DNA from: Epiperipatus broadwayi
Taxonomy: Eukaryota > Onychophora > Udeonychophora > Euonychophora > Peripatidae
Reading direction: 5' to 3'
Assembly (NCBI GenBank): GCA_028023455.1
Contig: JAQFVV010006197.1
Coordinates: 19,839,254 to 19,903,253, forward strand
Length of the DNA stretch: 64,000 nucleotides
Shown here in pieces: positions 1 to 13,541 of this stretch (its first letter is position 1; each line of letters begins with the position of its first letter). The position numbers and the translations under genes were made by a program. The notes beneath the pieces are model-generated. The model worked only from the letters and a program-made list of their open reading frames with translations, was not told the DNA's origin and searched no databases.

Positions 1-2500
1 CGAAATCAACAATTCGATTAAAATACACTTTACTACTCATTTCAAGTAAACAAAAACGTGGGAGCTAATATTATCTGCAAATTAACTTGTAAAAACTGGA
101 AGATACAAATATTTAATTACGGTCATTTCTAGTTTAAAATTGTTATAATAAATAATATTAATATATAAGTAGAAATATATTCTAAAAATATTATAAATAA
201 CAATAAATGGAAAAAAAATAAAGATAAAAATATGTTTTAAAATAATTATATTCATAAACCTTATTCGAAAGAGAAATATCTCAACGAATGATTGGTGGAA
301 AATATGGTGAATCTCATATATATATTGAATAGAATGATAAAAGCAATAATTACTTAGATGACTATAAAAACTGAATGCTATCTTAAGACACACATATGTT
401 GTACAGAAATACAAATAATTATATAGCGGTACAGTTCTTATTTGATAGAGTCTGCAAATATACAACAATATTATACTTAGAATCTCAGAAATTATAAAGA
501 TAAACTATCTAACAAATGATATTAATAAAAATGAAATTTAAACCTATCAGAAGTAAAAAAAAAAAAAAATACAATTTAATACATCCAATAAATAAATAAT
601 AAATGGTAGTCATTATTTCTATTCATTTTAATTCTTTTATGAGTAAATTAACCACAAGTAATATATGTAACACTAATCATTACAACAATTATTAATATCA
701 TTTGTAAGATAGCTGACCTCTATGTTTTGAGATACCAAAATAAAATGATCATTTAATTTTTGCATCTCTAACAAATAAATGTGATGCAATAATATTGAAT
801 TTATAAGGAACATAAAGTCATTTCCATTTTCTTAAGTAAAGTTTAAAAGTAATCTTATAATTAACATTTACATATTTGCTAATGTTATTTACTCGTAATA
901 GTCTCAAATGACTTTATCTTGGATTGAATTTTTTTTTTTTTTAACTATTTTAAATGCTGTGGATTTATTTAACCTGTATTAATAATGCTTGTCACATAAC
1001 CTTTTTCTATAAGTTCTGAGATAGCAAGGTTAAACAATCACTTTATACTTGCTGCTCTCTAACAATGAGGTTTGTATTAACAACACATGAAAAATGAAAT
1101 CATTACCATTTTTTTTTTTAGATATAGTTTGAAAATTCTGTATTTATTAGTATCAAAAATTTGTATAGTTGTAATAGAAATTGTTCAATAAGCTTCCCAT
1201 ATATGCTCAGTGAGAGAGATATAAAAGTAAAGCTCATTATCTCAATCTCTTATGAAACATGAATAATTTATAGGGTCATTATTCAAAAGAGACAAACACA
1301 GATTTTAGAATTTTAGCCATCAACATGGCAATAGTTTATGCTAGAGATTAATTGCCGTAACTAACCCCCACCTAAATTTATAGAATAAAAAAGGAATTGC
1401 TAGTAATAGAGGATGACTCTCAATATCTTAATAATTATAATTCATCATGAAGCATGACAAAATACTATGCGACTTTTCTAAAAAAGTCCCCCTAGATATT
1501 GGAAAGCATTATAAAGACTGCCAAAAGCTCAACTGCATCTCTACCAATCTTTTATTTGACAATGAAATCATAATAGTGTCCATTGCCATTTTTATTATCT
1601 GGGATTCTGCTATTACTTGTGATAACTATTCAAATCTATCTAAGCTAATGGCTGTTTAGCTTACTAATCCCTTCTTGAAAATAATACTTTACCATACAGA
1701 GGTGATCTTTTTTGATAAACTTTCTCCATGCTTCAACACATAGACTAAACAGATGTACAGATATTTATGATTTTTTTAAAGCATATCCAACTCTGATACA
1801 GTTGACAATGGCATCTAAAGTTTCTGAATATGTCACCACAGCACATTTCTACATTCAATGTGAAGTATATATTAGATAATTTTTTTAAACTACATTTAAT
1901 CTTATGCTTTTTGCAACTCACATATTACATATTAACAAATTGTTATGTTTTGCTTATCTAACCTGCTGACTTGTATATTCTTTCCTGCATGGTCCTCAGC
2001 TCTTCCTTTAAGGTAAGAAATACACAAAATAATGATAAATCAAATTATGGTTCATAGATATTTATGATTATATATATATATATATAAACCATGACAAATG
2101 AGTGTAATAAGTAATTATAAAACATTATTTGTTTTAAACTTCATATTACTAGTACACTGCTAAGAATATAAAATTACTATTAATTTTAACATCTACAATT
2201 AATATGTAAAGTAAAATTATTTTCAAATATGTCTTTAATTTTATATTGCCTTGCATTATTTAATGCAATAGTAAAAAGTTTCTGGATCAAAACTCATTTT
2301 GTTACTTGTAATGCTCAAAAGTTGATTATTTCTTAAGCAAATAAAGTGTTTACTTAATATTTTTTTTAATAGTAAACAATCTTCTTACACAGTATTAAAA
2401 GAAAAAATTATTGATTAGATTTCCCCTTCCCGATTTTATTAAACATAAATATTAAGTAATAACAATATTATAATTATTATTTTTAACACCTTATTATAAG
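1..2500. other. AT-rich DNA, no gene seen
   Basis: No domain, splice-supported exon or RNA gene could be recognised on either strand. The stretch holds homopolymer A and T runs and a short (TA)n run near 2069-2086. The longer open frames are low-complexity Ile/Tyr/Phe/Asn-rich translations expected by chance in such AT-rich DNA. Confidence 0.6.
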
Positions 2501-2559
2501 AAAGCATATGTAAAAAAAATTTAAAGACGCACTAAAAAAAAACGTCCGGAAATTCTATA

Positions 2560-4020
2560 AAATGGTATGAAAATATATAAAATATAACTAAGAATGGATA
2601 ATAAAATTATAAAAACAGAATTGGAAGAAAAATGATTTAATTACTAAAAAGAAATGATGGAATTTATATTATAAAAAGAACATCAATATAAAATTTTGTA
2701 AAAGTTCTATAAAAATAATTACATAGTTTTAAAAAACAAAAAATATATATAACACCAATTATAGAATCTTCTGATTTTCTAAGCATTTTAAATAAAAAGT
2801 TGAAATCGCAGATGAAATTATTATGGATATCTTTAACAACCACACAAAGAAGTAAAGAAATTGTTGATAAAATTATATATAAAATATTTCAATGTCAAAG
2901 ATATACAGATGATTAAAAAGATGGAAAAATTAAGATATTATATATTACAGATATATCAGTTCTATACAAGATAATTTCCAAAATAATTATATCTCATTTG
3001 TAGTAAACTTTGGATTCAAACCAACCCAAAAAATAAGCTGGCTTTATAAGTAGTTTTAGCACAGTAGATCATATTTTAAATATTAAGAGAAGTTATAAAA
3101 ATGACCAATGAATAGGAGTTATCATTACATTAAGAAATGCTATTTTATACTAAGCATTCCCACAGAAATTAAAACTTTGAATTATTAAGATATAGATATA
3201 AGATACTGTCTTATTCTGAAGAATATTTATCAAATTGCACCAGCAGTGATTAGATTGCATGATGACACTAAAATTATCACTGATAAGGATATAAAGAAGG
3301 GTTTACATATATGCACAATAGTTTACAGTAATTTTACAATAAGTATTTTGTGGATTAAAATTGAAAGCTAAAAAAATAAAAATACATGGATGTTATTTAA
3401 GTCATCTAGATTTTGCAGAGGATATTACTGTTTTTGCGAATAATACTTCAGATCATCTAGAAATATAAGAATTATGAGATGAAAGTAACAAAGTAGGATT
3501 AAAAATAAATGCTAAAAAGATTTAAGAATGTTCAAAAAAATATTTTGGAAAAATGAAATAATGATTGATAATCATGAAGTAAAAGATGATGACAACTACA
3601 AATACATTGTCCAGATTATTAATACAGATAAAAAAATAATGAATGAAATTAATCATGATTAAGATATGTTTTATCAGTTTCTACATATGATTGTGAGTCT
3701 TGGACATTTAACAAAAGAATGACTTAGAATCTTCAGATCACAATTAAATATCATTGATATTACTGAATAAATTAACAATCTGTAATGAGGCTGGATATAT
3801 TTTAGAAAGAATAAAAATACATAAGCAGATGAAATAGTAAACTGGATCCCAAAACATAATAAATGTCATAAGAAAAGATCATGTGAGAATAGCTCAATGA
3901 AATAAGATTGTTTTCTAGATTGAAATAGAAAAGGGAAACTATAATTAAGACAAACTAGATTAAACTTGGAACTATGTTCATCTTGCAGTGGATCATTGAT
4001 TGAAAATGATGTTGATGATG
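2560..4020 (+). pseudogene. Decayed RTE-like LINE reverse transcriptase
   Basis: Conceptual translation across many stops and frame changes gives pieces of a LINE RT in the right order. A GF.P.QK fragment lies near 3010-3040. The catalytic YADD region is changed to FAEDITVFANNTSDHLEI near 3411-3465. A KINAKK piece follows, then a YKYIVQIINTD..NEINH thumb-like segment near 3595-3660. Further on come an SLGHLTKE-like piece (the CE.WT...R region of RTE elements) and a C-terminal tail ending near 4020. The order matches RTE/BovB-type LINEs. Many in-frame stops make it long dead. No EN domain or ends could be fixed, so the limits are approximate. Confidence 0.5.
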
Positions 4021-4040
4021 GTTTTTTTATATCATAGTAG

Positions 4041-7000
4041 TCAAACTCTAAGTGCAGATAAATTTATTTATATATATAAAGTTCAACAATGAAATATTTT
4101 TAAAAAGTTATTGTTGTAATTACATTATTGCTATTTTCTTGAAAAAAATAAAAATTAAGCAAAGCAATTGAACTAATATAGGAAAAAAAAACATGGTGTT
4201 CACATAAATTTGCATATTAAATTCTAGGTATTAGTACATTATATATTTTTTCATTTTTATTATCAAATATGTGTATATTATATTTTTATGTTAAATATAT
4301 AATCTAAAAGTTAGACTAAAAAAGATGTCTAAATTTGTTTAAAAAACCAGAGCCATAATATTATATCTGATGGTGCTCCAACTTGAATTTTTAGAATTGC
4401 AGATACATTTTCCTATCCACATACAAAAATGCAGACATATAACACTAATTTAACAGCTGAAACATTTATTTTTATCATCACTAAAATTGTAAACTTATAA
4501 AGACAATTTATTTTTTTATCTCTAACTGTCTTGCCTACCAATGACTGAAAGTTACTACTTAGCATTCAATAAAAACTGTGCTTGACAGTAAATTTGTCTC
4601 TTTAATGTACTAAAATTTGATAATTCATTTATGATTCTGTTTCGATATAACTATAAGCATCAATCATCCTGAAAATATTATACCCACAAAGACATAAAAT
4701 ATTTGATAAAATTTAATATTTTTCAATTTATATGAACAACATTCTCTTGATAAAAAGATATCACCTTGTCATTTAAATTCTAAAATTAAATACTTATTGA
4801 CAGACAATGATAAAAATTTTCTCTTCTGTAGCATCTCTCAATTATGCACGACAAAAACAACTATATATATATTTATTGCCTATATATTTATCTAAAAAAG
4901 CAATTACAATCTAATTTGAAATCTAATACAGTTTAACTAGTAATAAATGAGAAATTTAATTCCTATAAATTAATAAATGAGAAATTTCATGTTCAGGATT
5001 TTGAGGATACTTGCAAATAAAAGAGTGATATCTTAAAAACATAGCTTTATAAAAAGATAAGAGTTGCCATTGATTTGAAATAAAGGCCAATTATATGGAT
5101 TAAAAGTCATGACCTAAGCGAGTAATAGATATTCAACTATAGAATAAGACTCCATTAAAGAGTATATACTTGTAACTGATGTCAGGCTATACTAGCTGAA
5201 AAATGTAATCTATATATAGAAAAATTATTCTTTGTTGTAATCCATATCGCCAATAATTACAATATGATTTGGACCCTTCAGAAATAATCACACAAAAATA
5301 TTATATTTCTTGTTATTAAAGTAAAATTATTTTTAGAAGACATTTTTTGTTACTAGATTGTGAGCAAACATACTCTGACTTATATAATTTTTCACAATTA
5401 AAATTCTCAGCCAACAAGCAATTGCAAAATGATGTTATAAGGCTAATTGCACCTTTTAAAACAATTGACTTAATTCTGATAAAAATTGAAATACAAATAA
5501 AATCCATAACTAATATATATAGAATATTTTCTACTATTTTGTCTGGGTGTAGTTTTATTTTAAATACTCATGTATTTACAGTAATATTCAAAAGATAGAC
5601 TAAAAATAAAATCATTCATATTATTTGCATAATTTAACCTAAGAAAATGGCTAAAAAATAAAACAAAACATGGATGAGTGCTTATAAATCCACATTTGAT
5701 TCTGTCAAATATGGTTTGAAAATTATTACACATTCATTATACTTCTTTTTTTTTTTTTAAGTGAAGTATGTAACCCTGCTTAATTCCTTGCTAATATGAA
5801 GTCCCTTGTTCTGCAATGCTTCCTGAAATCAGTTTCTAATAACTATTTTGTGCTGAATAATTTCCACATATTATTATTTTCATGTGCTATAAAAGAGCTG
5901 TGCGATAGTTTGAACAACCTTGACTTCATAGACCCAGAAGACCACTAATTCAGTCTGCAATTTGATTCTTTTTCATGTTCGCTCAACATAATCTGAAGCA
6001 ATACTATTAATTTCAGTGACCTTATCTTAGAATAAAATTTCAAAATATCATCTGAACTTTTATCTTCTGTATATTTTTTATCGATTTTAAATTTTTATTT
6101 CAATTATAATCAATATACTGATATTTTTCAGCAAATATTTCATATGGTTGATACTCTATTTTATTCTTATAAATTCTTGAAATATAGCTGTTGTTCCACA
6201 GAAAAATTGTTGTAATATTGCTCTTTATTTACAAAATTATAATCTTTGAAATTTCCTATTCACTTTCCCTCTAAAGACATTTAATTTAGCCTTTTAAATT
6301 ATGGCTTATTTTCATTGCAATTATGATTGTATCCGTATACCATGACATCCATCTTGCATTTTCTATTTCATATTACTCAAATTTTTCTTGAATCACTTTT
6401 AAAGATTTTTTTTCTCTTATACATACATAATCTAATTCAGCAACAATTACTGTTAAAACTTCAATATGATAGATTTGTAATAGGCATATTACATTTGTTA
6501 TGGACAACAAAATTGGATGCAAATTTGCAGACTGCATTAAATGAATTTGGAACCAAACATAACTAAATTAATAATGAGTAAGTGAAACTCATAATAATTT
6601 TGTGATTATTGAACAACAATAAACTTGTCAGATTTTTTAAAAGAGCAAATTAAAAATTACATAATCTAATGATAGTATATATAAGCACTTTAAAATGTTG
6701 AAGAAGAAGCTGTCAGTAGTAAAAAAACAATTAAATTAAATTAATCTAGGTCTAGTACTTCCGAGTTTTTTCCCCTCATATTCATAGCCAAAATAGATTA
6801 TAAATGTTGCAAATAACTTTTAGATAATTATAAGTACCTTTGTTTTTTATAACAATGATATATAATAATGACATTTTTTTTCAATTTTTAAAGTTTAAAA
6901 AAGATTTGTTAGAAATTTTAATATAAAAAAATTAAACACATCATTGTTCAGAAGATCATGTGATATTTCAGGATCAGAAGTGATAGCTAGGAGCTTTGGG

Positions 7001-8590
7001 CCAAAAATACATAAGACTTTAAGATTAGCAATCTATCTTTGTGCTAAAATACATAATAAAATTATTGAATGGCTTATTATTGAAAAGATCATAGCCTGTC
7101 CAAACATAAAAAATAAACTGAGTTTCAATTAGTGGACCTTTAACTCTCACAAGTGACATTTATTACCATGTTAAAACACAGAAGACAAAATTTTAAATTT
7201 AAAAAAAAATCTATGCATTGACAGACTTTAGGGTTTTAACAATATATTAGTTATTAAATTTTAATAGTTATTCCTTATAATAGGACTGCTTATTTGAATA
7301 AAAAAAAAATATCCTCAAAGAAGACAATATATATATGTATTGATCTTGTTTTAAGAAAAACTGACATAGAAAGTAAAAATACAGAAATATTAACAATTTT
7401 GCTTTATTGCCTTTCCAAGTAGTTAAGTTAAACTTTAATTACAAATATAGAAGTTTTTCATCTAAAATCTTATTCTTATTTATAAATGTGGATTAAATAG
7501 AAATTGCCCTTAAATGAAAAATAAAACTGAATATGTCTACTTAAAATTTATTTTATGAAATCTAGATTGATTTATTGATTTCTATTGATTACATTTTATT
7601 TGATCTGTACTTTTTATTATTTGTTATTGGTTTTCTTTTGTATAGAATTTGCTGAATACATTTATTAATCTAACTTCAAATTATGTTCTTATTTTATATT
7701 TGGTTAAATATTTGTGACATTGTACATAACACATTTCCACTTTAATTAATGAAAAGACTGTTTAGCATTAATTGTTCCTATAAAGTTATTGCAGTAGAAG
7801 TAAAATACTGAATATATATCTAGCTAAAACCAGAAAACAATCTCAAAGTATTTGATCATTTAAATACAATTGTTGCACCTAGTCTATTAACTTTAGATCT
7901 CAAATATCACTTGAGCATCCAAGCCACTGCCTATATTTTTATTTACCAGTATTAATATATGAAAATGAAGATTTTTAAGCATATAATAGTCTCTATATAT
8001 TGGAAGAGTTAAAATTTACACATGTTTAGAACCTAGATTTGCAGAGATATGTTAAAAGTTTTTTTTTAAACCAATTGATTAAATTGAGATAAAGTTAAGA
8101 AATCATCATAGAAAGGTAAGTTCCTACAACAATCTCCAATTATGTTAGAAATTTTTCAGCTTATTCAGATTAAGCAATAACTATATCTATAACCTAATTA
8201 TGATATTTCAAGAAGATGGGGTGATTAATTTAGAAGACTCCATGATGTATCTATCTGAATCATAATTTAGATTTGGATAGACATATCCAGATAAATAAAT
8301 TTAAAAGATTCCTTTATATTCTTAAATATTGGAAATGTGTAAATTCTGATGAGATGACTAAAAAAAGTTTAAATATGGTAGTGATATATAAGCTTTAAAA
8401 TGATATGAATTTTTTTAAATATATATATGGGCACTAATGCTAGTTAATATTAGAGATTCTTCTATAATCTAATTTATAAAAACAGTAAAAAATATTAATT
8501 CTTATTAAGTGCAATGTCAGCATGTAATACTTATAAAAACAGTAAAAATAAGATTCCAATGATTATTATGATTTACATATATAAAAAAAC
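4041..8590. other. AT-rich DNA, no gene seen
   Basis: Nothing recognisable on either strand. Open frames up to about 83 codons (for example near 5347-5598 and 6327-6566) are low-complexity and have no domain, promoter or splice context. Confidence 0.55.
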
Positions 8591-8597
8591 AAGGTTT

Positions 8598-8685
8598 TAA
8601 GCCAATAAACATCATATGATCATTTCTTATGCTTGCAGTGTGTGGCAATATGTATAGTGAGTTTTGCCTGTTTTGAAAAACAAGG
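8598..8685 (+). repeat. Fragment of dispersed repeat G
   Basis: The start, AAGCCAATAAACATCATATG and the following ATCATTTCTTATGCTTGC, matches 41779-41823 closely. The second half (TGTGTGGCAATATGTATAG, then TTTTGCCTGTTTT) matches the reverse complement of the segment near 41845-41885. This copy is therefore a rearranged, partly inverted version of the element at 41.8 kb. Confidence 0.5.
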
Positions 8686-9139
8686 TTGAGAATTTTATTG
8701 AATAGATTGCTTGGTGGTAACTAGATGTTCTGAGGTTATAGACAATCAAAAAGAACTATAGAAATATTTTGTTGCCTGACAAATGAAAAAAAAAGTGTCA
8801 TGAAAAACTTATTTATTTTACTTTTAAGCATTTGATTCAAATAATTAAAAATATTTGAAGCAATAATTGAAATAGCTAGATTGTTCACCAAGCATTATTC
8901 TAGTAGTTTTTATATGATGATACAAAAGAAGGCATTATTACTGATAGTGGAAAATATTATATATATGAAATAAAAAGTTTGAGAATTTTGTTTTCCATTT
9001 TTATTGCAATAATCTTTAGAATACTTCATAGGCGCCTTCATTAAGCAAGCAACAAAATGCATTACAGGTTCAATGGAGGGATGTTTTTTTAAAAAACTAA
9101 ACTGATGAAAACCCAATTTAGAACTTAATCTTCTTAGAT

Positions 9140-9310
9140 TCTAGATTTATGGTATGCCGATGATAATTTCATTCTTGATAACTGAAAGGATGATTTGTAG
9201 AATATTCCTAATATTCTGAATACAGCTTAGAAAAACATTGACTTAGTACTCAATGTGCAAAAACCAATATCATTTTATCAGATGGATCATTTAGAGCTGA
9301 CGCATTTATT
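9140..9310 (+). pseudogene. LINE RT relic around YADD
   Basis: One frame reads YADDNFILDN, then KDDL, NIPNILNTA and KNIDLVLNVQKP with intervening stops. This is RT domain C (catalytic YADD) and the D region of a non-LTR retrotransposon. It is broken by stops and then by the repeat at 9330-9545. The sequence that follows (9545-10060) looks like the continuation of the same element. It is probably related to the RTE-like relic at 2.6-4.0 kb, but the clade is not certain. Confidence 0.5.
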
Positions 9311-9329
9311 TTCAACTAATTTACATATA

Positions 9330-9545
9330 TCAGCATATTTTAGCATATACCAACACGCTATGCTTATTCTTTGTTGCCCATGATTATGAGAGCTAAGTTC
9401 TCTTGAAAGCGCTCGGGCATTATTCTTTAGATATTATAATTATTTTGAGTTTATAATATATTGTTATTTAATCCTGATGAAGCTCGGTTGTTGTGCGCGT
9501 ATTTGCGCATTAAAATTATATACATATATAATAAGCACCTGAGTT
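9330..9545 (+). repeat. Inserted repeat with CCTGATGAAGC motif
   Basis: This segment separates two parts of an RT relic and differs in base composition, with CG-containing stretches such as GAAAGCGCTCGGGC and TTGTGCGCGTATTTGCGC. It carries CCTGATGAAG near 9471. Similar YTGAWGAAG motifs occur in other repeats of this window. No ORF and no clear terminal repeats were seen. Confidence 0.4.
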
Positions 9546-10060
9546 TAATAATTTCTTTTTACAGATAGTAACAGGAAAACAAACTTTCAGAAACTTTTTG
9601 GTCTGGATGATTATCAGTGTAAAAATTTAAATATCTTTTGATCTCTTAGCCATTATGTGATCCTGAATGATGAGGTGCAACAGAATAAAAAATATACTGC
9701 TGCTGCATTTAATAAGTTAAAATATAAATTCTATCATTATAGTGATGTAACTACTTCCATTAAATTAGATGTATATAGAGTCATTATATTAAACTTATTA
9801 TTATAAAAATAGATATCTATTATTATCATGACACAAAAACACTAAATAAATTTCATTAAAGGATTCTTGGCATGATTCTGAATATATGATGATTAATCCT
9901 AAGACCAATCACTTTGTTCTTTTTGAATATGATGATCTGGAATCTGTTTTTAAAAAGTTACATCTTTGATTAATTCAGTATGTAAAATGATTGAATAATA
10001 TTTTTTCCTAAAAAAATATTTAATATTTACCTTCAGCATAGATTTTGGAGAGATGCCGAC
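9545..10060 (+). pseudogene. LINE C-terminal relic
   Basis: A frame near 9660-9780 reads VILNDEVQQNKK, then AAAFNKLKYKF and SIKLDVYRVII. This resembles the LINE segment downstream of the RT (the YLG..I.......RI..A...F..L...K..VY pattern), with stops and shifts. It probably belongs with the YADD piece at 9140-9310, split by an inserted repeat. The clade is not assigned with confidence. Confidence 0.4.
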
Positions 10061-10690
10061 TTCATTTATAATATAAATATTATTCTAAAAACATTTTTAA
10101 AAAGTTCAATGCTAATTCTTTCAATGAAAGAATAAAATCGAGAATAGATGCAGTGAAGAGATACAATTAACAAAATCACTGATGATTTATAAAAGAAAAA
10201 AAGGTTGCTATATAAGCTAAAATATAATATTGCAAATCATAGAATAAAAAGACTTTGAATCAACATGTGATATATAGAAGCAACTTTCTGATTAATAAGT
10301 TGATCAAGAAATTAAAAAAACTAAAAATTAATAGAACATTCTTAGATCACATAAACTTTATACATGATGTGGATGCTGTCACAAATACTGCTTCAGGGAA
10401 TGTTTCAAAAGCTAGAAAGCATGAAAATAGGACTAATATAACAAATGAAATTAAAATAACGTTCAATGGCTTTTTGTAAAAGAAAATAACTAAATGAAAA
10501 AAAGTTAACAATTATAAGCTTATTGGTCAGATTACTGATACGAATTGTTTAATATTAAAAAAGAAATCTGTCTACATATTCAATGTTAAGTGTTAATAAG
10601 TGTTTTGGAAATGTTTATTTAGGCACATAAAACTTGGATATTTAAAAAAAGAGACAAATATATAAACTGCATACTATCAAGAAAAGTATT
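10060..10690. other. Unassigned AT-rich segment
   Basis: One 74-codon open frame (10255-10479, + strand) has no recognisable domain. This stretch may be the tail of the preceding LINE relic or the 5' region of LINE-A, but nothing decides between them. Confidence 0.35.
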
Positions 10691-11425
10691 AAAAAATGAA
10701 TGTAGGGATTATCAGAGATTTAAAACAAAATGTATAAATGAGAGAGGATGGGTGACATATGATTTGAAGATAATAGATGGAGGTGAAGTCTTAAAGTGAA
10801 TTAATAAAGTATGAAAAATTAAAGTGCTTGATAATGAAGAGAGAATATGTAATAATGACTATAATTTCTTTATAATAGAAATGGTTAGTATTATGATGGG
10901 AAATAGTAATAAAAGTATAAAGGATAGTGAAAAATGTGGATAGAGAATGAATGATAAGAATAAGTTAGAAGAATATAAAATAAAAGTTGAAGAAACCATG
11001 GAAGAGTTGGCTGGGGACTAATATAAGGACTGGTTGGTGAAGTACAAAAAGTGGCAAATAAGGTTTTACGTAAGAATATTCAGAAAAATAAAAGTAACAG
11101 AAAAGTGAGAGTTAGTAAAAGTGTAAAGGAGAGAGAAAAATCATGCAGAGAATATAAGTGTGCTATTAAGAACAAAGAAAGTAAAAAATATGTTAATGTT
11201 AAATGGGAAAAATATTTAGAAAAAAAAAAAAGAAGTTGGCTAAAATAGATGATTATATAGAGAGAATGAAATTAAATAGGAAATTGTTGGAGGATATAAA
11301 TAAAAGTGGAAGAGATGGGTGTAAAAAGTTTTGAAAATATATTAAAGGAAGGAATGAAAGGGGGAGAGGGAAATAATATTACTAGATGATGAGGAAATAG
11401 GGCATAGCTCTAGAAAAGAATTATA

Positions 11426-11980
11426 ATGGATATAAAAAAGATGCTAGATGTGAAGGCTAGACTGATAACAAACATAAAAGAATATAGTAATGGAAATATT
11501 AGGTTTACAAAAAATGAATTGAATAATACAGGGAAGAAATTGAAAAGTGGAACGGTAAGAGCTTTAGATGAATGGACAGCAGAGATGGTAATGAATTTAG
11601 GACATAGGGCAAAATTAAACCTATTATCATGTTTTAATAAGAAGACACAGAAGAGAGATTTTGTGGATAGTTGGAGTAATACAAGAGTAAGCCTACTATT
11701 TAAAGAAAAGGATAAGTATCATAGAAAGTTAAGTAATTGTAGACCTATATCAGTAATATCAGTGCTATATAAAGTTTTCGCATATATGGTGGCTGGAAGG
11801 GTCACAAAATGGATGGAAGAAAATAATATAGTGGGAAACATGCAAGGAGGTTTTTGATCAGATAGGCATATAGAATATAGTTTATTTGTAGTTATGCAAC
11901 TTATACATATGAGTAGAAATATAGGTAGACAGTTATATATGGTTTTTATAGATAAAGAGAAGACATACATGATAGAATAA
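11426..11980 (+). pseudogene. LINE-A RT, N-terminal half
   Basis: An open frame of 143 codons, continued past a stop, reads FTKNELNNT..LKSGTVRALDEWTAEMV, then SNCRPISVISVLYKVFAYMV, NNIVGNMQGGF and, after the stop, QLYMVFIDKEKTY. These are the palm regions before and including domain A of a non-LTR RT. The normal P.DG motif reads ALDEW, and domain A ends KEKTY rather than KAYD. The frame is cut by the PLE insertion at about 11969-11980. It is clearly a dead copy. Confidence 0.65.
11969..11980 (+). repeat. Target-site duplication of the PLE, left
   Basis: ATGATAGAATAA here and ATGATAGAGTAA at 13967-13978 differ by one base. LINE-A coding sequence resumes right after the right copy. The pair therefore looks like a ~12-bp target-site duplication around the PLE. 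Confidence 0.55.
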
Positions 11981-12368
11981 TTAAAATTACGCCAAATCCA
12001 AAATTCAACCAGACCACCAAAAATAATATTAAAATACAACCGAAGGTTTCACTGCTACAAGAAGACTTCTCAAGTGTAAAGAACTACAAAAACTACACAA
12101 TATATATTTAATGTTAAACATTACCCACAAATCCATTTACTTCCCACCCACCCTTAATATTAAAAGAACTCTTAAATAAGATAATTGCTTCAGAATTATA
12201 AATTTTCAATAATAAAGATTCTTTAATTCTTCTTTTGGTTTTATTTTTCTCAAAAAAGACAACCTTAGCTCCAGAAAAATTAATAGTGTGGCCTGCATCT
12301 TTTTCATGGACATACAAAGCAGAACTAAGATATCTATTTTAACTCTACTTTTATGAACCTTAATCCTT
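11981..12368 (-). repeat. Inverted 5' copy of the PLE 3' end
   Basis: This segment is the reverse complement of about 13558-13955, at roughly 90% identity by eye with small indels. It includes part of the GIY-YIG coding region in reverse (HEKDAGHTINFSGAKVVFFE on the minus strand). The two arms would form a stem of about 390 bp around a 1.2-kb loop in a transcript. Confidence 0.8.
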
Positions 12369-12411
12369 TTATATTATTTTTCTTTTAGTATGTTCAGTTT
12401 ATATTAATTAT

Positions 12412-13035
12412 ATGGAGGAAATTATTATTAAAAAGAATTGTTTATATGTAAAGTTATTTGTCAGATATGTTGATGATTGTTTATTTGTAGTTGAGAATGA
12501 TAAATTGAAGGAATTTGTAAATGAGTTTAATTGTTTTGATCCTTCTATAAGATATGTGTTAGGAGGGGAGGGGTTAGATTTTGGTAAGTTAAAATTTTTA
12601 GATCTTTTGGTGATTAGAAATGTAGAGACTAATTGTTTACTATGCAGCCATTTTGTTAAAAGTAGAGAATTAGGATCAATAATTAAACCAGATAGCTATC
12701 AGTCTGTATCTCATAAAGTAGCTGTTTTAAGGAATTATTGTCATAGGAATAGTAAATTAAATAATTCTAGTGGGGTATCTTTGTTTCAGAAATGTCAATT
12801 TTATAAAGATTACTTGAGGGTTCGTTACTCTGATAAATTTGTTAAAAGTATTTTATTTAATAGTAATATTTGTAAGGATGTAAAGGATAGAGAAAAATAT
12901 GATTTTATTTCTTTGCCATTTAAATTGTCTTCTTATAAAATTGTATGTAGGAATAGTAAATTGTTTGGAAATAAGAAAATTGCATGGAAAAGGGGTATTA
13001 CATTGAATAATTTATTAAATAATACAAATAACTGA
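12412..13035 (+). pseudogene. PLE reverse transcriptase, C-terminal part
   Basis: A 207-codon open frame contains FVRYVDDCLFVV (catalytic YVDD, about residues 16-27) and LKFLDLLVIRN (about residues 60-70). These match the FxRYVDD and FLD pattern of Penelope-like RTs. A later SVSHKVAVLRNYCHR segment matches the conserved region C-terminal to the RT palm and thumb in this family. RT domains 1-4 are missing, and the frame ends where the fold-back repeat begins. The frame itself is uninterrupted, which suggests moderate age. Confidence 0.7.
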
Positions 13036-13526
13036 AAACAGGCTTATTATATACCTGTGTGTCTATATATGTAATATAGGGTATATGAGCACAGTCTTTC
13101 AGATGACCCATCACTCTCCACTCTATCTAATATCACTGATACACTCAAGCACATATATGCTGAAAAGATAAATAATCACCAATATATGTATTTCATGCTA
13201 AACCAGCAATCATCAGTTGGTCCAGATTATCATCTCCCACACATATATACTATAAGTGCTCAGATATATATTAAGATAGACAATCTTCCTACTTTAATGG
13301 ACAGGCTCCAATCTACTACACCCTCCAACTCTTCAACCATCCATCCAATTGAAAATCTGATGATGGAATGCTCAAAGGCCACCCTGAGGCCGAGATTCTT
13401 GTCACACCCATGTTGACCTAAAGTCAATCTGAACCCCACATGTACAGGACATAATCCATTTAATATATGTGCAAGGATGGGCAGACATCTCTATAAAGTA
13501 ATAACTGAAAACAGGCTTATTATATA
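13027..13526 (+). mobile_element. Fold-back repeat F, copy 1, inside the PLE
   Basis: This insertion separates the PLE RT from its GIY-YIG part. Identical 27-bp sequences lie at 13027-13053 and 13500-13526. The interior (about 13180-13440) matches 15840-16085, and the left part (13040-13210) matches the reverse complement of 24206-24410. There is no coding capacity. The 27-bp repeats could be a long target-site duplication or terminal direct repeats. The second reading has some support because a similar sequence also occurs in the 24.4-kb copy. Confidence 0.6.
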
Positions 13527-13541
13527 ACTATAGGTCAGAGT

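Noticed and set aside
9471-9530. A complete hammerhead ribozyme at CCTGATGAAGC
   Set aside because: The CTGATGA box is present, but no GAAA follows a stem II at the right distance and the flanks do not pair. It is kept only as part of the recurrent-motif finding.
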